7,481 nt of DNA from Cyanobacteria bacterium T3Sed10_376R1m (GCA_003566215.1 PXEJ01000196.1:1-7481), one strand, 5' to 3'. Numbered from the stretch's first letter, positions 1-4,919 are shown. A program made the numbers and translations. The notes: generated from the sequence alone by a model not told the origin.

Positions 1-21
1 CCAAAACCTAACACCTAAAAC
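1..21. repeat. Degenerate heptamer tandem repeat, cut by window edge
   Basis: Three consecutive 7-base units, CCAAAAC, CTAACAC and CTAAAAC, fit a CTAANAC-like consensus; the next seven bases (CGACAAT) no longer fit well. Short tandemly repeated heptamers are known from many cyanobacterial intergenic regions. The array probably continues to the left, outside the window. With only three imperfect units visible, chance similarity in A/C-rich DNA is possible. Confidence 0.4.
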
Positions 22-35
22 CGACAATTGTTTCC

Positions 36-146
36 CTACTCAGATTCCCCAGTAAGTTTTAAAAGTAAAAATCCCCAAACTAAACCAATTAAAACAACAC
101 TAAAGCAAAGAATTGCTCCATTAAATAACATACTTTCTGCAGTCAT
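36..146 (-). CDS. petM: Cytochrome b6f complex subunit VII (PetM)
   Basis: This 36-residue protein starts [10 protein letters not shown] and ends KLTGESE before a TAG stop. PetM is a small single-span subunit of the cytochrome b6f complex in the thylakoid membrane, which passes electrons from plastoquinol to plastocyanin or cytochrome c6. The sequence shows a short polar N-terminus, one hydrophobic helix at about residues 10-30 containing the G-L-x-W-G-F pattern, and a short acidic C-terminus. Length and N-terminus (MTAESML) match the cyanobacterial family as I recall it. An AAGGGAG Shine-Dalgarno sequence lies 10 bases before the ATG, fixing the start. The gene is divergent from urtA and appears monocistronic; no partner b6f gene is visible. 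Identification rests on length, helix and motif recall. Confidence 0.94.
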   Translation of the reverse strand: MTAESMLFNGAILCFSVVLIGLVWGFLLLKLTGESE

Positions 147-156
147 TTTTTATAAT

Positions 157-163
157 CTCCCTT
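157..163 (-). promoter_or_regulatory. Shine-Dalgarno site of petM
   Basis: On the minus strand AAGGGAG lies 10 bases before the petM ATG. It is the clearest ribosome binding site in the window; most other genes here have little or no purine-rich motif before the start. It supports translation of this very short frame. Confidence 0.65.
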
Positions 164-194
164 TAAATTATTAATCTTACCTATTCCAACAACT

Positions 195-200
195 ATTATA
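195..200 (-). promoter_or_regulatory. Putative -10 element of petM
   Basis: A perfect TATAAT on the minus strand lies about 50 bases before the petM ATG, leaving a leader of roughly 40 bases. No good -35 hexamer lies 16-18 bases upstream; a TTGACG is present but only 10 bases away, too close to be used with this -10. Transcription may depend on an activator or on the -10 alone. Confidence 0.45.
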
Positions 201-407
201 GCCAAATAACCGTCAACGAAAAAGTAGTTAGTGGATTTTATTGAAGGTTACAAAAAATTTTGATCACAATTATCTACCTTAAAAGATATTTTCAAATTGT
301 AAAAATCATAAGTCAAAATCCTCTATACTAACCGAAAGTGTTATAGCCAAATCAGATGTACATAAACAATAAGCACTTAATTTTGGTATATATGTATTTG
401 GTAAAAT

Positions 408-421
408 GTATTTTAAGATAC
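408..421 (+). promoter_or_regulatory. NtcA-binding box of urtA
   Basis: GTATTTTAAGATAC is a perfect match to the NtcA consensus GTA-N8-TAC, and the palindrome extends one A/T pair and one T/A pair on each side (ATGTA...TACAT). NtcA is the global nitrogen regulator of cyanobacteria, activated by 2-oxoglutarate. The box ends 22 bases before a TAGTAT -10, the usual spacing of class II NtcA-activated promoters, and no -35 hexamer is needed in that class. This predicts induction of urtA under nitrogen limitation, which agrees with known NtcA control of urt genes in Anabaena. Confidence 0.9.
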
Positions 422-443
422 ATAACGATGTTAACTGTGTTTC

Positions 444-449
444 TAGTAT
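444..449 (+). promoter_or_regulatory. -10 element of the urtA promoter
   Basis: TAGTAT fits the TAN3T -10 pattern of NtcA-activated promoters and is 22 bases downstream of the NtcA box. A transcript start near 456 would place the box centre at -41.5 and give a leader of about 43 bases before the urtA ATG. The start site is inferred from spacing. Confidence 0.75.
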
Positions 450-498
450 GGGTGAGTAAAATAAAAAAAATCAATTAACAACCAAATTAATAACAATT

Positions 499-1800
499 AT
501 GTCTAAGTATAGTAGAAGAAAATTTCTTTTATACGGTTCTGCAACACTTGGTACGAGCTTATTACTAAAAGCCTGTGCAGATACAACAACCACCACCACT
601 ACAACTACAGAAGAAGGTGGTACATCAGTTAGTAGTGGAGACACTATTAAAGTTGGGATTTTACACTCCTTAAGTGGCACGATGGCCATTAGTGAAACTA
701 CCGTAGTAGAAGCAGAGCAATTAGCTATCAAAGAAATTAATGAAGCTGGGGGCGTTTTAGGGAAACAAATTGAAGCAGTTATTGAAGATGGAGCTTCCGA
801 TTGGCCTACTTTTGCGGAAAAAGCTACAAAGTTAATTGACCAAGATCAAGTAGTTACCGTGTTTGGTTGTTGGACTTCTGCGAGTCGTCAAGCGGTGTTA
901 CCTGTATTTGAGTCAAAGAATCATATGTTATGGTATCCCGTACAATATGAGGGTCAAGAATGCTCTAAAAACATTTTTTATACTGGTGCGGCACCCAACC
1001 AGCAAATTGAACCAGCGGTTCAATGGTTGATTGAGAATAAAGGAAGAGAGTTTTTCCTTGTGGGTTCAGATTATGTTTTTCCCCGTACTGCTAATAATAT
1101 TATCAAGGAACAATTAAAAGTACTTGGTGGTGAAACCGTGGGAGAAGATTATCTTCCCTTGGGTAACACTGAGGTAACTTCTATTATCACTAAAATAAGA
1201 ACTGCTTTACCTAATGGGGGCGTTATTTTTAATAGTCTTAATGGAGATAGCAATGTTGCTTTCTTTAAACAGATTCAAGCGGCTGGATTAAGTCCAGAAC
1301 AATATCCTGTAATGTCAGTGAGTATTGCCGAGGAAGAAGTTAGACAAATCGGGGTAGAATACTTAAAAGGACATTATGCAGCGTGGAACTATTTTCAAAC
1401 GGTAGAAAGCCCTGAAAATAGTGCTTTTGTAGATGCCTTTAAAGCTGAGTATGGTGCAAACAGGGTAACTAATGATCCCATGGAAGCAGCTTATATCATG
1501 GTTTATCTTTGGAAACAGGCGGTAGAAGAAGCTGGTAGTGCTGATGATATGGAAGCGGTTCGATTAGCTGCGGTTGGTCAACAGTTTAATGCTCCCCATG
1601 GTCCTGTGACGATGCAACCTAATCATCATATTTCTAAAACTGTCCGTATTGGTCAAGTTAGAGATGATGGTTTATTTGATATTGTATTCGCTACGGATGC
1701 TCCTGTTGATCCTGTTCCTTGGAATCAATTTGTTCCTGAAACTCAAGGTTATGCCTGTGACTGGACTGATCCTAATAAGGGAGGAAAGTATCGAATTTAA
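499..1800 (+). CDS. urtA: Urea ABC transporter substrate-binding protein (UrtA)
   Basis: A 433-residue periplasmic binding protein of the branched-chain amino acid/urea type (Peripla_BP_5-like fold). It should capture urea and deliver it to the UrtBCDE membrane and ATPase subunits. Residues 5-10 (SRRKFL) form a twin-arginine motif, followed by a hydrophobic stretch and a lipobox-like LKAC with Cys26, so export by Tat and lipid anchoring are likely. Residues 29-37 are nine consecutive threonines, a probable flexible linker. The mature domain begins near residue 48 ([13 protein letters not shown]), a typical family opening, and the C-terminus ends in [12 protein letters not shown]. The ATG has no clear Shine-Dalgarno, but the Tat motif right after it supports the start. 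The gene stands alone behind an NtcA promoter; urtB does not follow, because the next gene converges. Confidence 0.94.
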   Translation: MSKYSRRKFLLYGSATLGTSLLLKACADTTTTTTTTTEEGGTSVSSGDTIKVGILHSLSGTMAISETTVVEAEQLAIKEINEAGGVLGKQIEAVIEDGASDWPTFAEKATKLIDQDQVVTVFGCWTSASRQAVLPVFESKNHMLWYPVQYEGQECSKNIFYTGAAPNQQIEPAVQWLIENKGREFFLVGSDYVFPRTANNIIKEQLKVLGGETVGEDYLPLGNTEVTSIITKIRTALPNGGVIFNSLNGDSNVAFFKQIQAAGLSPEQYPVMSVSIAEEEVRQIGVEYLKGHYAAWNYFQTVESPENSAFVDAFKAEYGANRVTNDPMEAAYIMVYLWKQAVEEAGSADDMEAVRLAAVGQQFNAPHGPVTMQPNHHISKTVRIGQVRDDGLFDIVFATDAPVDPVPWNQFVPETQGYACDWTDPNKGGKYRI

Positions 1801-1810
1801 TTTGAGTGTG

Positions 1811-1848
1811 AAATACTTGAATTTTTGCGACGAATAGTATTTATTTTG
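1811..1848 (+). terminator. Weak terminator-like hairpin after urtA
   Basis: AAATACT (1811-1817) and AGTATTT (1836-1842) are inverted arms with an 18-base loop, followed by ATTTTG. The stem is AT-only apart from one C-G pair and the loop is long, so an efficient intrinsic terminator is doubtful. Its position just after the urtA stop is the main argument for it. Confidence 0.3.
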
Positions 1849-1869
1849 TCTCAATCCCCCAACGTTGAA

Positions 1870-1908
1870 ATCGTTAATTTTTGCTAACAGTTAGTAAATC
1901 TTAACGAT
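1870..1908. repeat. Inverted repeat between convergent urtA and ABC ATPase gene
   Basis: ATCGTTAA (1870-1877) and TTAACGAT (1901-1908) are perfect 8-base inverted arms separated by 23 bases. Inside lies a second palindrome, CTAACAGTTAG (1884-1894). No T-tract follows on either strand, so it is not a canonical terminator, but its place between two convergent 3' ends suggests transcript end formation or stability. Function is unknown. Confidence 0.5.
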
Positions 1909-1915
1909 ACATACT

Positions 1916-2869
1916 TCAGCTTTCTAACTGTGCTTCCGTGGTGGTTAGTTGAAGAAAAACATCTTCTAGGGAAGGTTTTATTTTTTTCATTTCATAAATA
2001 CCTAGTCCTAGATGAACGATTAGTGAGGCGATGTCTTTGCCACTATCGTTGTTGTCGATTAGTTCTATTTTGAGTAAATGACGATTTTCTTTTTCTTTGG
2101 AGGACAATATTTGTACTGATTTGACTCCTACAATGCTTTTTAGAGATGGTAAGAGTAGTTGAGTGTTGCCTTCTATGTCAATTTCATAACCTATGTTAGT
2201 ACTTAAGTGTCCTAATAGTTTGTCGGGGGTGTCTGTGGCAACTATTTTTCCTTGGCTAATGATGGTTACAAGGTCACAGGTCATACTCACTTCAGGTAAG
2301 ATATGGGTGGATAGAATAATTGTTCTTTCCCCTGCTAGACTTTTAATTAGGTTCCGTACTTCTATTATTTGTCGTGGATCTAAGCCTACAGTTGGTTCAT
2401 CTAGGATAATGACGGGAGGTTCATGGACTATGGCTTGGGCGATTCCTACCCTTTGGCGATAGCCTTTAGATAGTTTGCGAATGATTGTGTTGGCTCTATC
2501 TTCTAGTTGACAGCTTAAGATAGCTTTGGCTACTTTTGAGGGGCGATCGCCCTTTGCTACGCCCTTAATTTTAGCAACAAAACCTAAAAAGTCTTTGACG
2601 GTCATATCAGGATAAAGAGGCGGAGTTTCTGGAAGATAACCAATTTTTTCCCTTACTGCCATGGGATTTTCGTGGACTTCACAACCATCTATTTTGGAGC
2701 TTCCTTCACTAGCAGGAATATAACCGGTGAGAATACGCATAGTAGTAGTTTTTCCAGCCCCATTAGGTCCTAAAAAACCTAAAATAGTACCTTTTTCCAC
2801 TGAAAATGAAACCTTATCAATGGCTTGGGTTGCTCCGTAAGTTTTGCTTAGATTTTCGACTTCTATCAT
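1916..2869 (-). CDS. ABC transporter ATP-binding protein, GldA/NatA-like
   Basis: A 317-residue ATPase that should power an ABC-2 type exporter at the membrane. Motifs in order: Walker A GPNGAGKTT (34-42); YLPE (78-81), where this subfamily has Glu instead of the usual Q-loop Gln; signature LSKGYRQRVG (133-142), a variant of LSGGQ; Walker B VIILDEPT (153-160) with Glu158; D-loop GLD (162-164); and switch His189 in LSTHI. All catalytic residues are intact. Residues from about 220 form a C-terminal extension typical of GldA/NatA-like ATPases. The gene follows cpcE by 18 bases on the same strand, suggesting co-transcription, but no permease gene is adjacent: downstream lies convergent urtA. The substrate cannot be inferred; a link to pigment metabolism from position alone would be speculative. 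A HIP1 octamer encodes part of Gly-Asp-Arg at 107-109. Confidence 0.9.
   Translation of the reverse strand: MIEVENLSKTYGATQAIDKVSFSVEKGTILGFLGPNGAGKTTTMRILTGYIPASEGSSKIDGCEVHENPMAVREKIGYLPETPPLYPDMTVKDFLGFVAKIKGVAKGDRPSKVAKAILSCQLEDRANTIIRKLSKGYRQRVGIAQAIVHEPPVIILDEPTVGLDPRQIIEVRNLIKSLAGERTIILSTHILPEVSMTCDLVTIISQGKIVATDTPDKLLGHLSTNIGYEIDIEGNTQLLLPSLKSIVGVKSVQILSSKEKENRHLLKIELIDNNDSGKDIASLIVHLGLGIYEMKKIKPSLEDVFLQLTTTEAQLES
2543..2550. repeat. HIP1 octamer GCGATCGC
   Basis: A perfect HIP1 palindrome inside the ABC ATPase gene, encoding part of Gly-Asp-Arg. HIP1 is a highly over-represented octamer in many cyanobacterial genomes. Confidence 0.95.
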
Positions 2870-2887
2870 TATTTGTTGATTAGTAAA

Positions 2888-3715
2888 TTATAGTAGTGAA
2901 TCCATCAGTTCCATAACCTCGATACTACTATCAGATAAATTGACTTGTTTTTCTTGATCTAGAACAACTTGATATTCTAATAAACCCTTCATAGCGATTA
3001 ATTTAAGACTGTTTTCGGCAAAGGTAGATGCGATCGCCCTTGCGGAAGACACATAACCAATCGCCCCTAAATCCATCAAAGCAGAACGTCTTAGCTGTAA
3101 ATCTTTTCCCCCTAAAGCACTCACCAACATCTCTCCATAAACATCATTCCCTGTTAATTGATACATTGCCCGTTGTGCCGCATACTTAACCTTTGGGACA
3201 TGATGATTTAAGAAAGGTTCAATCAAGCTAACCTCTTTTTTCGCCATCAAAGTACCTAAAGCCTCAATAATAGCCTCATAGGGTTGACATAGATGAGGTT
3301 TACCATCCACTGCATCCATTGCATAATCATTTAATTTACCCTCAGTTATTGCCAAACTTAACAAATTTCTGAGGGGATGAATAGCTCGACTATCCCCCAA
3401 CATTTCTAAAGACTGTGCGGCGGACTCCCTCACATAATAATCATCACAATCAAGACACTTAATTAAAGGTAACACTCCTCGACTATCATTGAGCTTACCC
3501 AAAGCCTTGGCTGAGTTGCGCCGGAGAGGATAACCTCCATCGGGGGAAACATCCTCTTGATCCTCTAGGGCAGAAATTAAAGCAAAAACCGCTTCATCCG
3601 TGTTTACCCGCATTTTTCCCAACCACCACGCTGCATAATAACGTAATCCTAAATCTTTGGTTTGCTTAAGATTAATAATTGCCGTTTCTACTGTCAAACT
3701 AGGTGCTTCGCTCAT
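2888..3715 (-). CDS. cpcE: Phycocyanobilin lyase subunit alpha (CpcE)
   Basis: This 275-residue HEAT-like repeat protein is the E subunit of the CpcE/CpcF heterodimeric lyase, which attaches phycocyanobilin to the conserved cysteine of the alpha-phycocyanin subunit during phycobilisome assembly. Diagnostic segments are RYYAAWWLGKMR (25-36), SPDGGYPLRRNSAKALGKL (57-75), DDYYVRESAAQSLEMLGD (91-108), GKPHLCQPYEAIIEALGTL (138-156), LQLRRSALMDLGAIGY (206-221) and FAENSLKLIA (232-241). The repeated helix pairs with conserved Arg, Ala and Gly are HEAT/PBS-lyase repeats. Length is normal and the frame is intact. The partner cpcF and the phycocyanin genes cpcB and cpcA are not here; in several unicellular cyanobacteria cpcE is likewise away from the cpc operon. 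nfu lies 86 bases upstream and the ABC gene 18 bases downstream. The ATG has no obvious Shine-Dalgarno. Confidence 0.93.
   Translation of the reverse strand: MSEAPSLTVETAIINLKQTKDLGLRYYAAWWLGKMRVNTDEAVFALISALEDQEDVSPDGGYPLRRNSAKALGKLNDSRGVLPLIKCLDCDDYYVRESAAQSLEMLGDSRAIHPLRNLLSLAITEGKLNDYAMDAVDGKPHLCQPYEAIIEALGTLMAKKEVSLIEPFLNHHVPKVKYAAQRAMYQLTGNDVYGEMLVSALGGKDLQLRRSALMDLGAIGYVSSARAIASTFAENSLKLIAMKGLLEYQVVLDQEKQVNLSDSSIEVMELMDSLL
3030..3037. repeat. HIP1 octamer GCGATCGC
   Basis: A perfect HIP1 site inside cpcE, read there as part of Arg-Ala-Ile-Ala (226-229), a different frame from the copy in the ABC gene. The sequence following it (CCTT) is also shared with that copy. Confidence 0.95.
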
Positions 3716-3740
3716 ATTAGTAAATCAAATTTTTAACGGG

Positions 3741-3773
3741 AAAAATATCCTCTTTGCACTATGGCTCAGAGGG
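3741..3773 (-). terminator. Intrinsic terminator-like hairpin between nfu and cpcE
   Basis: In the minus-strand transcript CCTCT (3772-3768) pairs with AGAGG (3753-3749) around a 14-base loop, directly followed by ATATTTTT (3748-3741). A short GC/GC pairing inside the loop may extend the stem. This looks like a modest rho-independent terminator for nfu, about 30-60 bases after its stop. The 3' arm can also pair with an upstream TCCTC element, so termination may be conditional. The stem is only five base pairs, hence moderate confidence. Confidence 0.45.
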
Positions 3774-3801
3774 TTTAAGGATGAGGAAAATATTTTAAAA
3801 A

Positions 3802-4038
3802 TTACATTACTTGTTCAATTTCTGCAATTTCAGGGATAAACTCTTTTAAACGACGTTCAATACCCATGCGTAAAGTCATGGCAGAACTAGGGCAAGAACC
3901 ACAAGCACCCTGTAGTCTTAATTTGACTGTAGGTCCGTCAATTTCTACTAATTCGACATTACCACCATCTGCCATTAAGTAAGGTCTTAATTCGTCTAAT
4001 ACTTGTTCTACGTTATCGTTCGTTAATGCTAAAGACAT
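3802..4038 (-). CDS. nfu: NifU C-terminal-domain (Nfu-type) Fe-S scaffold protein
   Basis: A 78-residue protein consisting of a single NifU-like C-terminal domain. Nfu proteins assemble a [4Fe-4S] cluster between subunits and deliver it to apoproteins such as photosystem I subunits; the cyanobacterial homologue is reported to be essential. The cluster ligands Cys46 and Cys49 lie in GACGSCPSS (44-52). Other family segments are [23 protein letters not shown] (14-36), VKLRLQG (38-44) and the C-terminal helix ending [11 protein letters not shown]. Length matches the stand-alone cyanobacterial form as I recall it. The ATG is followed by the expected first helix, though no clear Shine-Dalgarno precedes it. 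It lies between tRNA-Val and cpcE on the same strand, and its 140-base upstream leader has notable self-complementarity. Confidence 0.93.
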   Translation of the reverse strand: MSLALTNDNVEQVLDELRPYLMADGGNVELVEIDGPTVKLRLQGACGSCPSSAMTLRMGIERRLKEFIPEIAEIEQVM

Positions 4039-4078
4039 AATATTTTACTAACTCAGTTTAATTACTTATCTTCAATAA

Positions 4079-4137
4079 TAACTGATTCTGATCCTATGGA
4101 TGTCAGTTGCTAGTTCCCACAGCAAAATCATCAGTTA
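4079..4137 (-). other. Possible structured leader upstream of nfu
   Basis: The arms TAACTGAT (4079-4086) and ATCAGTTA (4130-4137) form an 8-base closing stem. Within it, TTGCT/AGCAA (4107-4111 and 4121-4125, 9-base loop) and ATCC/GGAT (4091-4094 and 4098-4101, 3-base loop) could make a three-way junction. An alternative pairing, AACTGA (4080-4085) with TCAGTT (4103-4108), competes with the closing stem. It ends about 40 bases before the nfu ATG. No known RNA family is recognised, and chance folding in AT-rich DNA is possible. Confidence 0.3.
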
Positions 4138-4166
4138 GAGGTAGTTTTCCCATGGCGAAAACTCTA
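4136..4166. repeat. Hairpin between tRNA-Val and nfu
   Basis: GTTTTC (4144-4149) and GAAAAC (4157-4162) form a 6-base stem around a 7-base loop, with TAGA/TCTA (4136-4139 and 4163-4166) continuing it across a 4-base bulge. It lies just after the 3' end of the tRNA. No T-tract follows on the minus strand, so it could be a processing or stability hairpin or a weak terminator. It overlaps by two bases the possible nfu leader fold and may compete with it. Confidence 0.4.
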
Positions 4167-4178
4167 CAATAGCGAAAG

Positions 4179-4252
4179 TGGACGTATCCCGACTCGAACG
4201 GGAGACCCCATCGATGTCAACGATGTACTCTAACCAACTGAGCTATACGTCC
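4179..4252 (-). tRNA. trnV: tRNA-Val (anticodon GAC)
   Basis: A full cloverleaf can be read on the minus strand. The acceptor stem GGACGTA/TACGTCC has seven perfect pairs. The D arm is GCTC...GAGT with an AGTTGGTTA loop. The anticodon stem CATCG/CGATG encloses the loop TTGACAT, giving anticodon GAC, which reads valine codons GUC and GUU. The variable loop has five bases and the T arm is TCCCG-TTCGAGT-CGGGA. The discriminator base is A at 4179, usual for tRNA-Val. The CCA end is not encoded (ACT follows), so it must be added after transcription. It has its own promoter seven bases upstream and may read through toward nfu. Confidence 0.97.
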
Positions 4253-4265
4253 TTAATGACATACA

Positions 4266-4294
4266 ATTATACCATTTCAGACTCTAATATGCAA
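4266..4294 (-). promoter_or_regulatory. Promoter of tRNA-Val
   Basis: On the minus strand a TTGCAT -35 (4294-4289) and a perfect TATAAT -10 (4271-4266) are separated by exactly 17 bases. Transcription would start around 4259, about seven bases before the mature tRNA 5' end, implying a very short leader removed by RNase P. This is the best sigma70-type promoter in the window. Confidence 0.75.
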
Positions 4295-4325
4295 GTTTTG
4301 GTTAAGAATAAAGATTGTTGTATCG

Positions 4326-4349
4326 AAATGATGAATCATTTGCTAGAAT
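4326..4349 (+). promoter_or_regulatory. Dyad operator-like site plus -10 before the SLOG/DprA-like gene
   Basis: AAATGAT-GA-ATCATTT (4326-4341) is a perfect 7+7 dyad, immediately followed by a TAGAAT -10 (4344-4349). The dyad fills the spacer between -10 and -35; no good -35 lies at 16-18 bases (a TTGTAT is 20 bases away). A regulator bound here could block or replace RNA polymerase contacts. The -10 lies 33 bases before the TTG start. Confidence 0.45.
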
Positions 4350-4382
4350 AGCATGGGAAATTTAAGGATAAGTTAATAGTCT

Positions 4383-4886
4383 TTGAGTCAAGCATTAGAA
4401 ATTCCAAATTTAGATACCCTAGCACAGGAATTAGCGGCTATTCAGCAAACTAGCTCTAAAAAAATCGCCTTGCTAGGATCACGTCATGTACCGATTACTC
4501 ATCAACATTTAATTGAGATGATGAGTTATGCACTTGTGTTAGGAGGAAATCGTCTTATTACTTCTGGGGCGGCAGGAACTAATTCTGCGGCTATCAAGGG
4601 AGCGATGAGGGCTGATCCGAATCTCTTAACGGTTATTTTGCCTCAAAGTCTGCAACGTCAACCGAAAGAGTCTCAAGATCAGTTACAGAAGGTTATCCAT
4701 TTAGTGGAAAATCCTGAAAATGATCCCCTTTCTCTCGCTCAAGCAAGTGCCGATTGTAATCGAGAAATTATTTCTCGTTGTCAGCAGTTAATTTGTTTCG
4801 CTTTTCATGACAGTCATACTTTAATGCAGACTTGTCAAGAGGCGGAGGAACTTAGAAAGGTTGTTACAATGTTTTATTTTGATTAG
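4383..4886 (+). CDS. DprA-related Rossmann-fold (SLOG superfamily) protein
   Basis: A 167-residue protein that I recognise as a conserved cyanobacterial family often annotated DNA recombination-mediator protein A. A nucleotide-binding Rossmann-like core is suggested by KKIALLGSR (26-34), then ITSGAAGTNSAAIKGA (59-74), which resembles the DprA/LOG motif S-G-G-A-x-G-x-D. Further segments are VILPQSLQRQPKES (84-97) and the C-terminal RKVVTMFYFD. It is about half the length of true DprA and lacks obvious extra domains, so a role in DNA uptake should not be assumed; ligand binding or hydrolysis of a nucleotide is equally plausible. The start is TTG: an in-frame TAG lies four bases before it, the next Met is residue 46, and the core strand begins near residue 26. 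AAGGA lies about 14 bases upstream, rather far. A strong terminator follows. Confidence 0.82.
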   Translation: MSQALEIPNLDTLAQELAAIQQTSSKKIALLGSRHVPITHQHLIEMMSYALVLGGNRLITSGAAGTNSAAIKGAMRADPNLLTVILPQSLQRQPKESQDQLQKVIHLVENPENDPLSLAQASADCNREIISRCQQLICFAFHDSHTLMQTCQEAEELRKVVTMFYFD

Positions 4887-4919
4887 TTATTTTTTCGAGT
4901 CTTTTATTGGGGCAATTTT

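Larger units (their letters stand above)
147..498. other. Divergent petM/urtA intergenic region
   Basis: This 352-base, very AT-rich region separates divergent petM and urtA. I see no credible gene in it. It holds the petM Shine-Dalgarno and -10, an NtcA box and -10 for urtA, and a 12-base direct repeat TTATAGCCAAAT at 196-207 and 341-352. A TGTGATC half-site on the minus strand near 263-269 lacks the second half of a CRP-type operator. The stretch at 383-421 repeats TGTAT-like words, the last forming one arm of the NtcA palindrome. Confidence 0.8.

Noticed and set aside
212..217. TTGACG as a -35 for petM (minus strand)
   Set aside because: Only 10 bases separate it from the TATAAT, too short for a sigma70 spacer.
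261..272. CRP-type (SYCRP1) operator upstream of petM, TGTGATC on the minus strand
   Set aside because: Only one half-site is present; the required TCACA partner at N6 spacing is missing.
361..400. Second NtcA box near GTACATAAACAATA or GTATATATGTATTT
   Set aside because: Neither keeps both GTA and TAC at the N8 spacing; only the box at 408-421 does.
471..731. Open minus-strand frame of 86 codons opposite the start of urtA
   Set aside because: It is the complement of the Thr-rich urtA linker, giving a run of valines; it has no family-like sequence and urtA is certain.
1649..1854. Two open frames around the urtA 3' end
   Set aside because: Both are out-of-frame or antisense readings of the conserved UrtA C-terminus and AT-rich downstream DNA.
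2193..2462. Open plus-strand frame of 89 codons
   Set aside because: It lies wholly opposite the ABC ATPase gene, whose Walker B and signature motifs are on the other strand; no recognisable protein.
3657..3839. Open plus-strand frame spanning the nfu/cpcE gap
   Set aside because: It overlaps both confident minus-strand genes and the hairpin region; composition is not protein-like and no start signal is seen.
4383..4886. Calling this gene dprA outright
   Set aside because: The protein is about half the usual DprA length and lacks visible extra domains; only the nucleotide-binding motif region is similar.
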